Of a DNA stretch of 64,000 nucleotides, positions 47,460 to 55,316 are shown in pieces. The stretch lies in the NCBI RefSeq assembly GCF_009764265.1, contig NZ_RWIR01000055.1, positions 62,001 through 126,000 on the forward strand. The letters run 5' to 3'. The notes under the pieces were generated by a model. It saw nothing but the letters and a program-made list of their open reading frames with translations, was not told the DNA's origin and did no database searches. A program made the translations under genes and the position numbers. Within the stretch, counting starts at the first letter, position 1; each line of letters begins with the position of its first letter. The stretch comes from Pseudomonas sp. PB101. Lineage in GTDB: Bacteria > Pseudomonadota > Gammaproteobacteria > Pseudomonadales > Pseudomonadaceae.

Positions 47460-48572
47460 GTGAGCAAGGGTTATTACATTGGCCTGGGCGACAAGACCAC
47501 CTGTGGCGGTAAGGTCCTGGATGGAGACACCCGGATCATGATGTACGGCATTGCCCATGCCCGTGATGGTGATCGAGTCACCTGTGGCAAGGACGGCGAG
47601 ACTTACAAAATCGTCGGTGGCATTTCACACATGATCAGTCATGGCAAAGCCATGGCGGGCACGCTGGATAGCCGTAGTGGTTGCCCCTGTAAAGCGCAAC
47701 TGATTCCCTCGGTGTTCACCGCCAGCTATCGGAATGAAGCCAGTCCTGCACGGCAAACCACCCGTGCCACCGCGTCGCCAACGACTCAAGCGGATAGCGG
47801 GTTTGCGATGAAATCCGGGGTGGACGATCCAAGGCTTGCAGAAAAAGTCGCTGCCCCACTCGACAACCTTGATGGAGGCGCAGCCTGTAACCATCCAGAC
47901 CAAATGGAAGAGCTTGCCGCCTACATCGCCGGCGAGATGAATCGAAACATCAAACATCCGTCTGTATTGAAAATGAAAGAGTTGATCAGCTACGACAGCG
48001 ATGCGGCTGCCAAGAAGTTTCGGGAACTACCCTGGTACGCCAGACTGGCGGGGCCACCGAACTTCAATACCATCGCATGGACGAAGAAGCTTGAGGCGAT
48101 GGCGATCTGGACGAAGCAGGTGGGTCAAAATATGGAGTGGGACCATAAGCCGAAACTGGAGGCGATGTACAACGGTGTCGTCCGGCACAAGCAAGGGAAG
48201 TACGAGTACTACTACGATATCTGGTCGAACATTCACTATGGGTACGTTGGTATTGCAGGTGGTCTCTCAGAAAGTGTGCTGCTGGATGGAGCAGGAGCTG
48301 AACAGATCGCTTCGGACGCCCTGCGTAAGGTGAAGGAGTCGTTAACAAAGCCAATAGAGGAAAGAAAGCGCCTCGGTCCCCGACCTACAGCGAGTCCTTG
48401 GACGGAGCTACGATCATGGGATGATGTAGCTGATAGAGTTTCGATCAGCATCGGCACGAAGCTAGCCATCCAGTACCCTAATGGCGGGATAACTGCGCAG
48501 ATAGTTGTGAATGAAGTGTTGGCAATTGCTCCAGAAAACTGGGGAGATGGAGTCCGTGTCCATTCCTGCTAA
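47460..48572 (+). CDS. PAAR-domain T6SS effector with C-terminal toxin type 44-like domain
   Basis: 370 residues from a GTG start at 47460 with AAAAAGGAGAAACAACA just before it. Residues 1-90 form a PAAR-type spike tip (YYIGLGDKTTCGGKVLDGDT, then DRVTCGK, GGISHMISHGK and GCPCKA), with Cys15, Cys42, His57 or His61, Cys75 and Cys77 as possible zinc ligands. A Ser/Thr/Ala linker covers about 91-135. The C-terminal domain has WDHKPKL (227-233), IWSNIHYGYVG (254-264), GAGAEQ (277-282) and DDVADRVSISIG (321-332), which I recognise as polymorphic toxin type 44 (Ntox44). No signal peptide is present. It overlaps its probable immunity gene. There is no vgrG, hcp or adaptor gene in the window. Confidence 0.85.
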   Translation: MSKGYYIGLGDKTTCGGKVLDGDTRIMMYGIAHARDGDRVTCGKDGETYKIVGGISHMISHGKAMAGTLDSRSGCPCKAQLIPSVFTASYRNEASPARQTTRATASPTTQADSGFAMKSGVDDPRLAEKVAAPLDNLDGGAACNHPDQMEELAAYIAGEMNRNIKHPSVLKMKELISYDSDAAAKKFRELPWYARLAGPPNFNTIAWTKKLEAMAIWTKQVGQNMEWDHKPKLEAMYNGVVRHKQGKYEYYYDIWSNIHYGYVGIAGGLSESVLLDGAGAEQIASDALRKVKESLTKPIEERKRLGPRPTASPWTELRSWDDVADRVSISIGTKLAIQYPNGGITAQIVVNEVLAIAPENWGDGVRVHSC

Positions 48573-48999
48573 TAAACCTCGGTCGCGTTACCTTCGGTGG
48601 CTATGGATTCTGTTGATACCACTATTGCTGCCATTGGCGGTTCTTCTGCTGATCGCCCTCTGGCAAATTATTGTGCTGCCCGCCGCAACAGTTCATTACT
48701 CCAAGAATGGTGAAGACGAATTGCGGTTCATCTGGAATGTACAACACCGGATATACAAAGGTGGTATGCCCCCTGGCAGCAGCACACGCGATCATGGTTT
48801 TTTGTTTCCTGATGAGAAGTTTTTCATGGAGATTTCCTGGTGGAGCAAGAACATTCGTGCGCATTGCGTCAAGATAACCCCGACGTGGACCAACACGCAT
48901 ATTTACCTCGATGCCAACGGCGATATTGATCTCAGCGAAGGCAGCGGCACGGATTCGGATCGACTAAAACAATGCGTCACAGATACCGCGACTCCGTGA
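48556..48999 (+). CDS. Probable immunity protein, single-pass membrane anchor with periplasmic domain
   Basis: About 147 residues. I chose the GTG at 48556 because GGGGAG lies 9 bases upstream; an ATG at 48547 directly abuts that site, and an ATG at 48511 has none. A basic N-terminus (IPANKPRSRYLRW) precedes one membrane segment (WILLIPLLLPLAVLLLIALW), which by the positive-inside rule puts the rest in the periplasm. The domain contains FPDEKFFMEISWWSKN and DANGDIDLSEGSGTDSD. It overlaps the effector gene by 17 bases. Immunity function is inferred from overlap and context; no family is recognised. Confidence 0.7.
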   Translation: MSIPANKPRSRYLRWLWILLIPLLLPLAVLLLIALWQIIVLPAATVHYSKNGEDELRFIWNVQHRIYKGGMPPGSSTRDHGFLFPDEKFFMEISWWSKNIRAHCVKITPTWTNTHIYLDANGDIDLSEGSGTDSDRLKQCVTDTATP

Positions 49000-49041
49000 A
49001 AAGACCAACATTTGCAGCCAATACTGTTCAGCTAAGAATTT

Positions 49042-49140
49042 TGTAGGAGCGAGTTTGTTAGTGATGGAGCAAGAGCGCTGCGTTTAACCAGTAAACAAGC
49101 GTTATCGTTGACGACCATCGCGAGCAGGCTCGCTCCTACA
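49042..49140. repeat. REPIN, GTAGGAGC-type arms, left arm diverged
   Basis: The right arm is standard (GCGAGCAGGCTCGCTCCTAC). The left is decayed (TGTAGGAGCGAGTTTGTTAG). The spacer keeps CGTTATCGTTGACGACCATC. It marks the right edge of the effector island. Confidence 0.82.
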
Positions 49141-49231
49141 AAGAATCACCTCGCGTATTCGCCGGTAAGCCGGTTTGGGGGTGGTGCATAATGGTCGGCC
49201 TTTGGGGCCATGTCGGGGCGGGCTGTAAGAG

Positions 49232-50254
49232 ATGGATGTATTGAGCAGGCGCCTGGGCGGTCTTGTGGTTTTGATTTGCCTCCTGTCTGGCTGTGGCCAT
49301 GGCGACTCGATGGAATCTTTCAGCGGCCCCACCATGGGTAGCACCTATTCGATCAAGTACGTGCGTCGCTCCGGTCTTCCCGCTCAGGCGGACGTGCGCG
49401 TTGAAGTCGAAAAAATTCTCGCTGACATCGACCGGCAAATGTCGACCTACCGCAGTGACTCGGACATCGAGCGCTTCAATGCATTGCCGGCCAGCCGCTG
49501 TCAGGCAATGCCGACGTCGATCCTCGAATTGATCCGTGTGGGCGAGCAACTGTCAGTGCAAAGCGACGGTTCCTACGATCTGACGGTGGAGCCGCTGCTC
49601 AACCTCTGGGGCTTTGGTCCGCAGGCCCGCGGGGAAAAGGTCCCGACCGCCGAAGCCCTCGCCGAAGCCCGCAAGCGCGTCGGTCACCAGCACTTGCGTA
49701 TCGAGGGCGACCGGTTGTGCAAGGACGCCGCCGTCGAGGTCGACTTCAACAGTATCGCCGCCGGTTATGCGGTGGACACGATCGCTGCAAAACTCGAGGC
49801 GATGGGCATCCATGACTACCTCGCCGAGGCGACGGGGGAGCTCAAGGCGTCAGGCCACAAGGCTGATGGCTCGCCGTGGCGCATCGCCCTGGAAGAACCG
49901 CGGGATGACCGGCAAGTGGCCGAGCGGGTCATTGCTGTCGACGGCTTCGGGTTGTCCACCTCCGGCGACTACCGCAATTTTTTCGAGCAGGACGGCCAGC
50001 GCTTTTCCCACACCTTCGATGCCCGCAGTGGTGCGCCGGTCTCACACAAGCTGGCGTCGGTCACGGTGATTCATCCTTCAGCATTGATGGCCGATGGCTT
50101 ATCGACGCTGTTGCTGATTCTCGGCCCGGAGCGCGGTTGGGACTACGCTGAAAAACACGATATCGGCGCATTTTTTGTGATTCGTGCCGATACAGGTTTC
50201 GTCACACGCAGCAGTCACGCCTTTGAACGCCTCAGTGGTAAAAAAACCGAATGA
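49232..50254 (+). CDS. apbE: FAD:protein FMN transferase ApbE (lipoprotein)
   Basis: Attaches FMN to Thr/Ser of partner proteins such as NqrB, NqrC or RnfG, outside the inner membrane. The 340-residue protein has an N-terminal lipobox (LICLLSGCGHGD). ApbE motifs are GPTMGSTYSIKY, DFNSIAAGYAVDTIAAKLEA and SALMADGLSTLLLIL. The usual DPRTG loop is replaced by FDARSGAPV. In P. aeruginosa this gene follows the nqr operon; no nqr gene lies in this window, so the acceptor is unknown. Confidence 0.92.
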   Translation: MDVLSRRLGGLVVLICLLSGCGHGDSMESFSGPTMGSTYSIKYVRRSGLPAQADVRVEVEKILADIDRQMSTYRSDSDIERFNALPASRCQAMPTSILELIRVGEQLSVQSDGSYDLTVEPLLNLWGFGPQARGEKVPTAEALAEARKRVGHQHLRIEGDRLCKDAAVEVDFNSIAAGYAVDTIAAKLEAMGIHDYLAEATGELKASGHKADGSPWRIALEEPRDDRQVAERVIAVDGFGLSTSGDYRNFFEQDGQRFSHTFDARSGAPVSHKLASVTVIHPSALMADGLSTLLLILGPERGWDYAEKHDIGAFFVIRADTGFVTRSSHAFERLSGKKTE

Positions 50255-50461
50255 TTTCGGCGATTTGAGCATTGAAAACTGGCGTTGTAGTGCAGGCAAA
50301 AGTAGCCTACGACGCGACCAAGGGTTAATGTGCGCGGCGTTGACGCTTCTATAGACTGTGTCCGGGTTCTGCACTGGCCCCAAATTGTTCCTTCATGCCA
50401 CGCATTGGCGTGATTTAGCCGCAGGTGCCGATGGCGCCGCGGCCTGTTCTGAGGAGTACGC

Positions 50462-51856
50462 ATGGCTGTCTACAACTACGACGTGGTGGTGTTGGGTTCC
50501 GGCCCGGCGGGGGAAGGCGCGGCAATGAACGCCGCCAAGGCAGGGCGCAAGGTGGCGATGGTCGATAGCCGTCGCCAGGTCGGCGGCAACTGCACTCACT
50601 TGGGCACCATCCCGTCCAAGGCACTGCGTCACTCGGTGCGGCAGATCATGCAGTTCAACACCAACCCGATGTTCCGGGCCATTGGTGAGCCGCGCTGGTT
50701 CTCGTTCCCGGACGTGTTGAAAAGCGCCGAGAAAGTCATCTCCAAGCAAGTCGCATCGCGCACCGGCTACTACGCCCGTAACCGCGTCGACGTGTTCTTC
50801 GGCACCGGCAGCTTCGCCGACGAGCAGACCATCGAAGTGGTCTGCGCCAACGGCGTGGTCGAGAAACTGGTGGCCAAGCACATCATCATCGCCACCGGCT
50901 CGCGCCCTTATCGCCCGGCGGACATCGATTTCCACCACCCGCGCATCTACGATAGCGACACCATCCTCAGCCTCGGCCACACCCCGCGCAAACTCATCGT
51001 TTACGGCGCCGGCGTGATCGGTTGCGAATACGCCTCGATCTTCAGCGGCCTGGGTGTATTGGTTGAATTGGTGGACAACCGTGGCCAGTTGCTGAGTTTC
51101 CTCGACTCGGAAATCTCCCAGGCCCTGAGCTATCACTTCAGCAACAACAACATCACGGTCCGCCACAACGAAGACTACGACCGCGTCGAAGGTGTGGACA
51201 ACGGCGTGATCCTGCACCTCAAGTCCGGCAAGAAGATCAAGGCCGACGCCTTGCTCTGGTGCAACGGTCGTACCGGCAACACCGATCAACTGGGTCTGGA
51301 AAACATCGGCGTGAAGGTCAATGGCCGCGGCCAGATCGAAGTCGACGAAAACTATCGCACCGGCATCCAGAACATTTATGGCGCCGGCGACGTGATCGGC
51401 TGGCCGAGTCTGGCCAGTGCCGCCCACGACCAGGGCCGTTCGGCCGCTGGCAGCATCGTCGATAACGGTAGCTGGCGCTTTGTGAATGACGTGCCGACCG
51501 GCATCTACACCATTCCGGAGATCAGCTCGATCGGCAAGAACGAGCAGGAGCTGACCCAGGCCAAGGTGCCGTATGAAGTCGGCAAGGCGTTCTTCAAGAG
51601 CATGGCGCGCGCGCAGATCGCCGGCGAGCCGCAAGGCATGCTGAAGATCCTGTTCCACCGTGAAACCCTGGAAGTGCTGGGCGTTCACTGCTTCGGTTAT
51701 CAGGCGTCGGAGATCGTGCACATCGGCCAGGCGATCATGAACCAGCCGGGCGAACTGAACACGCTGAAGTACTTCGTCAACACCACGTTCAACTACCCGA
51801 CCATGGCCGAAGCCTATCGGGTAGCTGCATACGACGGCCTCAACCGGCTTTTTTGA
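50462..51856 (+). CDS. sthA: Soluble pyridine nucleotide transhydrogenase SthA
   Basis: FAD enzyme that moves reducing equivalents between NADPH and NAD. The 464-residue protein begins MAVYNYDVVVLGSGPAGEGA. The disulfide site of related reductases is reduced to one cysteine (GGNCTHLGTIPSKALR), as is usual for this family. The NAD(P)-binding motif is YGAGVIGCEYASIFSGLG, and the dimerisation domain ends MAEAYRVAAYDGLNRLF. GAGGAGTACGC precedes the start. Single gene. Confidence 0.97.
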   Translation: MAVYNYDVVVLGSGPAGEGAAMNAAKAGRKVAMVDSRRQVGGNCTHLGTIPSKALRHSVRQIMQFNTNPMFRAIGEPRWFSFPDVLKSAEKVISKQVASRTGYYARNRVDVFFGTGSFADEQTIEVVCANGVVEKLVAKHIIIATGSRPYRPADIDFHHPRIYDSDTILSLGHTPRKLIVYGAGVIGCEYASIFSGLGVLVELVDNRGQLLSFLDSEISQALSYHFSNNNITVRHNEDYDRVEGVDNGVILHLKSGKKIKADALLWCNGRTGNTDQLGLENIGVKVNGRGQIEVDENYRTGIQNIYGAGDVIGWPSLASAAHDQGRSAAGSIVDNGSWRFVNDVPTGIYTIPEISSIGKNEQELTQAKVPYEVGKAFFKSMARAQIAGEPQGMLKILFHRETLEVLGVHCFGYQASEIVHIGQAIMNQPGELNTLKYFVNTTFNYPTMAEAYRVAAYDGLNRLF

Positions 51857-51898
51857 GCGGCTCCGGCCGGTGGCCTGAGCCGGCCGGGGAGACCGATT

Positions 51899-52621
51899 TC
51901 AGCAATTCTCGAGCGTGGCAGTGGCCAAACCGGGAAAGTCTGTAATCAGGCTGTCAACGCCGAAGTCGGCGAGTCTGCGCATCAGCGCAGGCTCGTTGAC
52001 GGTCCACACCGACACATGCAGCCCCTGACGCTGCGCTTTTTGCAGGCGTTCCGGCGTGCACAGGGTCCAGTTCAGCGCCAGAATCTCGCAGCCGTAACTG
52101 GCCGCGACCTTCAGCGGGTCGAGCCAGGCGTACTCGGCCACCAGTCCGCGGGATACGTCCGGCACCAGCTCCAGCGCCGCCTTGAGCACTTCACGGGAAC
52201 TCGAGGTGATGGTCACCTTGTCCATCAGGCCATGACGCTGGGCCATTTCGCGAATCGCCAGCACGGTGGTCGCTGCACGCATCCGTGATGCGCTCTTGAC
52301 TTCCAGTTGCCAGTGATCGAAGTCGCATTTCTCGAACAGTTCTTCCAGCGTTGGGATCGGGCATGGCTTGATCCAGCCGGGGCCGCCCTTGCGTGCGTCA
52401 TAGGTCACCAGCTCGGCCGCCGTGTGTTCGACGACCTTGCCGCGACGGTCAGTGGTGCGTTTGAGGGTCGGGTCGTGGATGACCATCAACTCGCCGTCAC
52501 TGGACAGGTGCAGGTCCAGTTCGCAGCGACGCACGCCGTGCTTGAGACATTCCTGAAAGCTGGTCAGGGTGTTTTCCGGTGCTTCGCCCTTGGCGCCGCG
52601 ATGGCCGTAGATGAGGGTCAC
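51899..52621 (-). CDS. Glycerophosphodiester phosphodiesterase
   Basis: Hydrolyses glycerophosphodiesters to glycerol-3-phosphate and an alcohol. The 240-residue protein begins MTLIYGHRGAKGEAPENTLT and has CELDLHLSSDGELMVIHDPT, giving the His, Glu/Asp and His of the active site and the metal site. No signal peptide is seen, so it is a cytoplasmic UgpQ-like form. It lies 14 bases after the PilZ gene on the same strand, a probable operon. Confidence 0.93.
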   Translation of the reverse strand: MTLIYGHRGAKGEAPENTLTSFQECLKHGVRRCELDLHLSSDGELMVIHDPTLKRTTDRRGKVVEHTAAELVTYDARKGGPGWIKPCPIPTLEELFEKCDFDHWQLEVKSASRMRAATTVLAIREMAQRHGLMDKVTITSSSREVLKAALELVPDVSRGLVAEYAWLDPLKVAASYGCEILALNWTLCTPERLQKAQRQGLHVSVWTVNEPALMRRLADFGVDSLITDFPGLATATLENC

Positions 52622-52635
52622 GGTTCTTCCTTAAT

Positions 52636-53217
52636 TTAATTGCCTGATTCGAGTTGTTCGCGGGCCTGGCGTCGTTCCTGGGCCTGCTTTTGCAAGATGT
52701 GGCGGGCCAACAGTTGGCGCTGGGCGTCGCTCAGGTGTTCGAACTCGGTGCCGACGTCATAACCATCGCCCTTGCGGTCGCAATGGGTGACGCGAGCGCG
52801 CAGCAACAGGCCCAGGGCTTGCGGCATCAGCACCAGCTTGACCGACAGGTGTGCGCCGGCGGCGATGGGCGTTGGATGCTGAAAGTCGATGCCGCCTTCG
52901 GAGATGATCACCGGCTGCGGTTCGCCGATCTGCCCGAGCACCGTCAGAGCGACGACCTGGCTCAGCAAATCGATGCGCTTGTTCTGGGATTTGAGGAATG
53001 CAGCGGTCGTGCGGTCGCGTTCGCTGATCTGGCGCAACAGGTGTTGCGACTCGAATTCGCTCAGGTGCAGTTCGCTGAGCAAGTTGAAGAGTGGGGAAGC
53101 ATCCTGCAACACTTCCTGGCCTGTGGCTTCAGCAGCGGACAGGGGCCGAATTTCCAGTGCGATCGTATCCTCGATACGGTAGTATTCGCGGCGATCTTCT
53201 TCATCTAATGTCGACAT
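52636..53217 (-). CDS. PilZ-domain-like protein with atypical ligand motifs
   Basis: 193 residues. The N-terminus has DRREYYRIED, an RxxxR pattern like the c-di-GMP-binding arm. A helical middle follows (SPLFNLLSELHLSEFESQHL). The second PilZ motif appears as VIISEGGIDFQHP, where the usual D/N-x-S-x-x-G has Ile in place of Asp/Asn. The barrel continues with LSVKLVLMPQALGLLLRARV, and the C-terminus is charged and helical. c-di-GMP binding is plausible but not proven by sequence. It is divergent from lolC. Confidence 0.8.
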   Translation of the reverse strand: MSTLDEEDRREYYRIEDTIALEIRPLSAAEATGQEVLQDASPLFNLLSELHLSEFESQHLLRQISERDRTTAAFLKSQNKRIDLLSQVVALTVLGQIGEPQPVIISEGGIDFQHPTPIAAGAHLSVKLVLMPQALGLLLRARVTHCDRKGDGYDVGTEFEHLSDAQRQLLARHILQKQAQERRQAREQLESGN

Positions 53218-53311
53218 GGCGAACCCATGGTAGCGGCGGTGGTCTGAGTGTAAAGCTGGTTATCGACCCCCGCCACAAGGACGTTCCTTTTCCCTCCGAA
53301 CAAGCCCCGAC

Positions 53312-54562
53312 ATGTTCAGACCTCTCTTCGTATTTATCGGCACGCGTTACACCCGTGCAAAGCGTCGCAATCATTTTGTGTCATTCATTTCCCTGACTTC
53401 GATGATCGGGCTCGCCCTTGGCGTGGTCGTGATGATCGTGGTGCTGTCGGTGATGAACGGCTTCGATCATGAGATGCGCACCCGCGTGCTGGGCATGGTG
53501 CCCCACGCGACCATCGAGTCCGGCGAGGCGATCAGCGACTGGCAAAGCCTGGCCGCCAAGGTCAAGCAGAACCCGCAGGTGACGGCCGTGGCGCCGTTTA
53601 CCCAAATGCAGGGGCTGCTGACCAACAACGGCAAGGTCTCGAAAGTCCTGCTCAATGCCATCGACCCGGCGCTGGAGCGCCAGGTCTCGATCATCGATCA
53701 CTTCATGACCCAGGGCAAACTCGACGACCTGGTGCCGGGTGAGTTCGGCATCGTCATCGGCGACAAGGCCGCGGCCAAGCTCGGCGCGGCCATCGGCGAC
53801 AAGCTGACGTTCGTGGCGCCGGAAGTCACCGTGACCCCGGCCGGGATGTTCCCGCGCATGAAGCGCTTTACCGTGGTCGGCATCTTCCATGTCGGCGCCG
53901 GTGAGCTCGATGGCTACCTGGGCGTCACCAACCTGCAGGACCTGGCCCGGCTGCACCGCTGGAAACCGGATCAGGTGCAGGGCCTGCGCCTGAAGTTCGA
54001 CGACCTGTTCCAGGCGCCGCGCACCGCGTGGAGCATCGCCCGTGACCTGGGCGAAGACCGTTTCTACGCCCGCGACTGGACCCGTACCCACGGCAACCTG
54101 TACCAGGCGATCCGCATGGAAAAAGCCATGATCGGCCTGTTGCTGCTGCTGATCGTTGCTGTCGCGGCGTTCAACATCATTTCAACACTGGTGATGGTGG
54201 TGAACGACAAGAAGGGCGACATCGCGATCCTGCGCACCCTGGGCGCCACGCCGGGTACGATCATGCGCACGTTCATGGTGCAAGGCACCGTCATTGGTGT
54301 GGTCGGCACCGCGATCGGTGCTGTGGTCGGGATCTTCGCCGCGCTGAATGTCAGTGCCGCGATCTCGGCCCTCGAAGGCCTGATCGGTCATAAATTCCTC
54401 AACGCCGACGTGTACTTCATCGATTACCTGCCGTCGCAGGTGCAGAGCCAGGACGTGGTCATGGTCTGCTCCGCGGCGTTGGTCCTGAGTTTCCTCGCCA
54501 CCCTGTATCCAGCCTGGCGTGCCGCGCGCACCCAGCCGGCGGAGGCGCTACGTTATGAGTGA
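53312..54562 (+). CDS. lolC: Lipoprotein-releasing ABC transporter permease LolC
   Basis: Inner-membrane subunit that, with LolD and LolE, extracts outer-membrane lipoproteins. It is 416 residues: a cytoplasmic start (MFRPLFVFIGTRYTRAKRRN), a first membrane segment at about 25-47, a periplasmic domain (about 48-270), then three membrane segments (FNIISTLVMVVNDK region, GTVIGVVGTAIGAVVGIFA and MVCSAALVLSFLATLYPAWR). The C-terminus ARTQPAEALRYE is the family tail. It ends 7 bases before the lolD start. Confidence 0.95.
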   Translation: MFRPLFVFIGTRYTRAKRRNHFVSFISLTSMIGLALGVVVMIVVLSVMNGFDHEMRTRVLGMVPHATIESGEAISDWQSLAAKVKQNPQVTAVAPFTQMQGLLTNNGKVSKVLLNAIDPALERQVSIIDHFMTQGKLDDLVPGEFGIVIGDKAAAKLGAAIGDKLTFVAPEVTVTPAGMFPRMKRFTVVGIFHVGAGELDGYLGVTNLQDLARLHRWKPDQVQGLRLKFDDLFQAPRTAWSIARDLGEDRFYARDWTRTHGNLYQAIRMEKAMIGLLLLLIVAVAAFNIISTLVMVVNDKKGDIAILRTLGATPGTIMRTFMVQGTVIGVVGTAIGAVVGIFAALNVSAAISALEGLIGHKFLNADVYFIDYLPSQVQSQDVVMVCSAALVLSFLATLYPAWRAARTQPAEALRYE

Positions 54563-54569
54563 GTCGGGC

Positions 54570-55253
54570 ATGAGTGATAAAGCAATCTTGAGCTGCCGCA
54601 GCCTGGGCAAATCCTACGAGGAAGGCCCGGAATCGGTGGAAGTGTTGGCCGGCCTGCAACTGGAGTTGCACCCGGGTGAGCGTGTGGCGATCGTCGGCAA
54701 GTCGGGCTCGGGCAAAAGTACCTTGCTCAATCTGCTGGGCGGACTCGATACGCCGACCACGGGCAGCGTCTGGCTCGACGGTGAAGAGCTGTCGGCGCTG
54801 AGCGAGAAAAAGCGCGGCCTGCTGCGCAATCGCGCCCTCGGCTTCGTGTACCAGTTCCACCACCTGCTGGCGGAATTCACCGCCCTGGAAAACGTCTGCA
54901 TGCCGCTGCTGATCGGCAAGACCGCGATCCCTGAAGCGCGCCAGCGTGCCACGGCGTTGCTGGAGCGGGTAGGACTGGGCCATCGCCTGGAACACAAACC
55001 GGCCGAACTGTCCGGTGGCGAGCGTCAGCGCGTGGCCATCGCCCGCGCACTGGTGAACAATCCCGGCCTGGTGATGCTCGACGAGCCGACCGGCAACCTC
55101 GACTCCCACACCGCCCAGGGCATTCAGGACTTGATGCTGGAGCTCAGCACCTCGATGCGCACGGCGTTCCTGGTGGTGACCCACGACATGAACCTGGCCC
55201 GCCAGATGGACCGCGTCCTGCACTTGCAGGAAGGTTGCCTCACGCCCATCTGA
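54570..55253 (+). CDS. lolD: Lipoprotein-releasing ABC transporter ATPase LolD
   Basis: ATPase of the Lol exporter. I chose ATG 54570 (MSDKAILSCRSLGKSYEEGP), which gives 227 residues, the length I remember for P. aeruginosa LolD. An ATG at 54555, overlapping the lolC stop, is also possible. It has Walker A VGKSGSGKSTLLNLLGG, signature LSGGERQRVAIARALV, Walker B LVMLDEPTGNLD and H-loop VVTHDMNLARQMD. It is coupled to lolC but separated from lolE by a terminator-like hairpin. Confidence 0.95.
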   Translation: MSDKAILSCRSLGKSYEEGPESVEVLAGLQLELHPGERVAIVGKSGSGKSTLLNLLGGLDTPTTGSVWLDGEELSALSEKKRGLLRNRALGFVYQFHHLLAEFTALENVCMPLLIGKTAIPEARQRATALLERVGLGHRLEHKPAELSGGERQRVAIARALVNNPGLVMLDEPTGNLDSHTAQGIQDLMLELSTSMRTAFLVVTHDMNLARQMDRVLHLQEGCLTPI

Positions 55254-55262
55254 TTGGCTGAA

Positions 55263-55298
55263 ACCCGATGCCCGGAAAGGCGTCGGGTCTTTTATTTC
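55263..55298 (+). terminator. Terminator or attenuator hairpin between lolD and lolE
   Basis: ACCCGATGCC pairs with GGCGTCGGGT (55263-55272 with 55279-55288, one G-U pair), followed by CTTTTATTTC. It lies 10 bases after the lolD stop and could reduce lolE transcription. Confidence 0.65.
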
Positions 55299-55316
55299 TA
55301 TACGGTGCCCCAGCGA

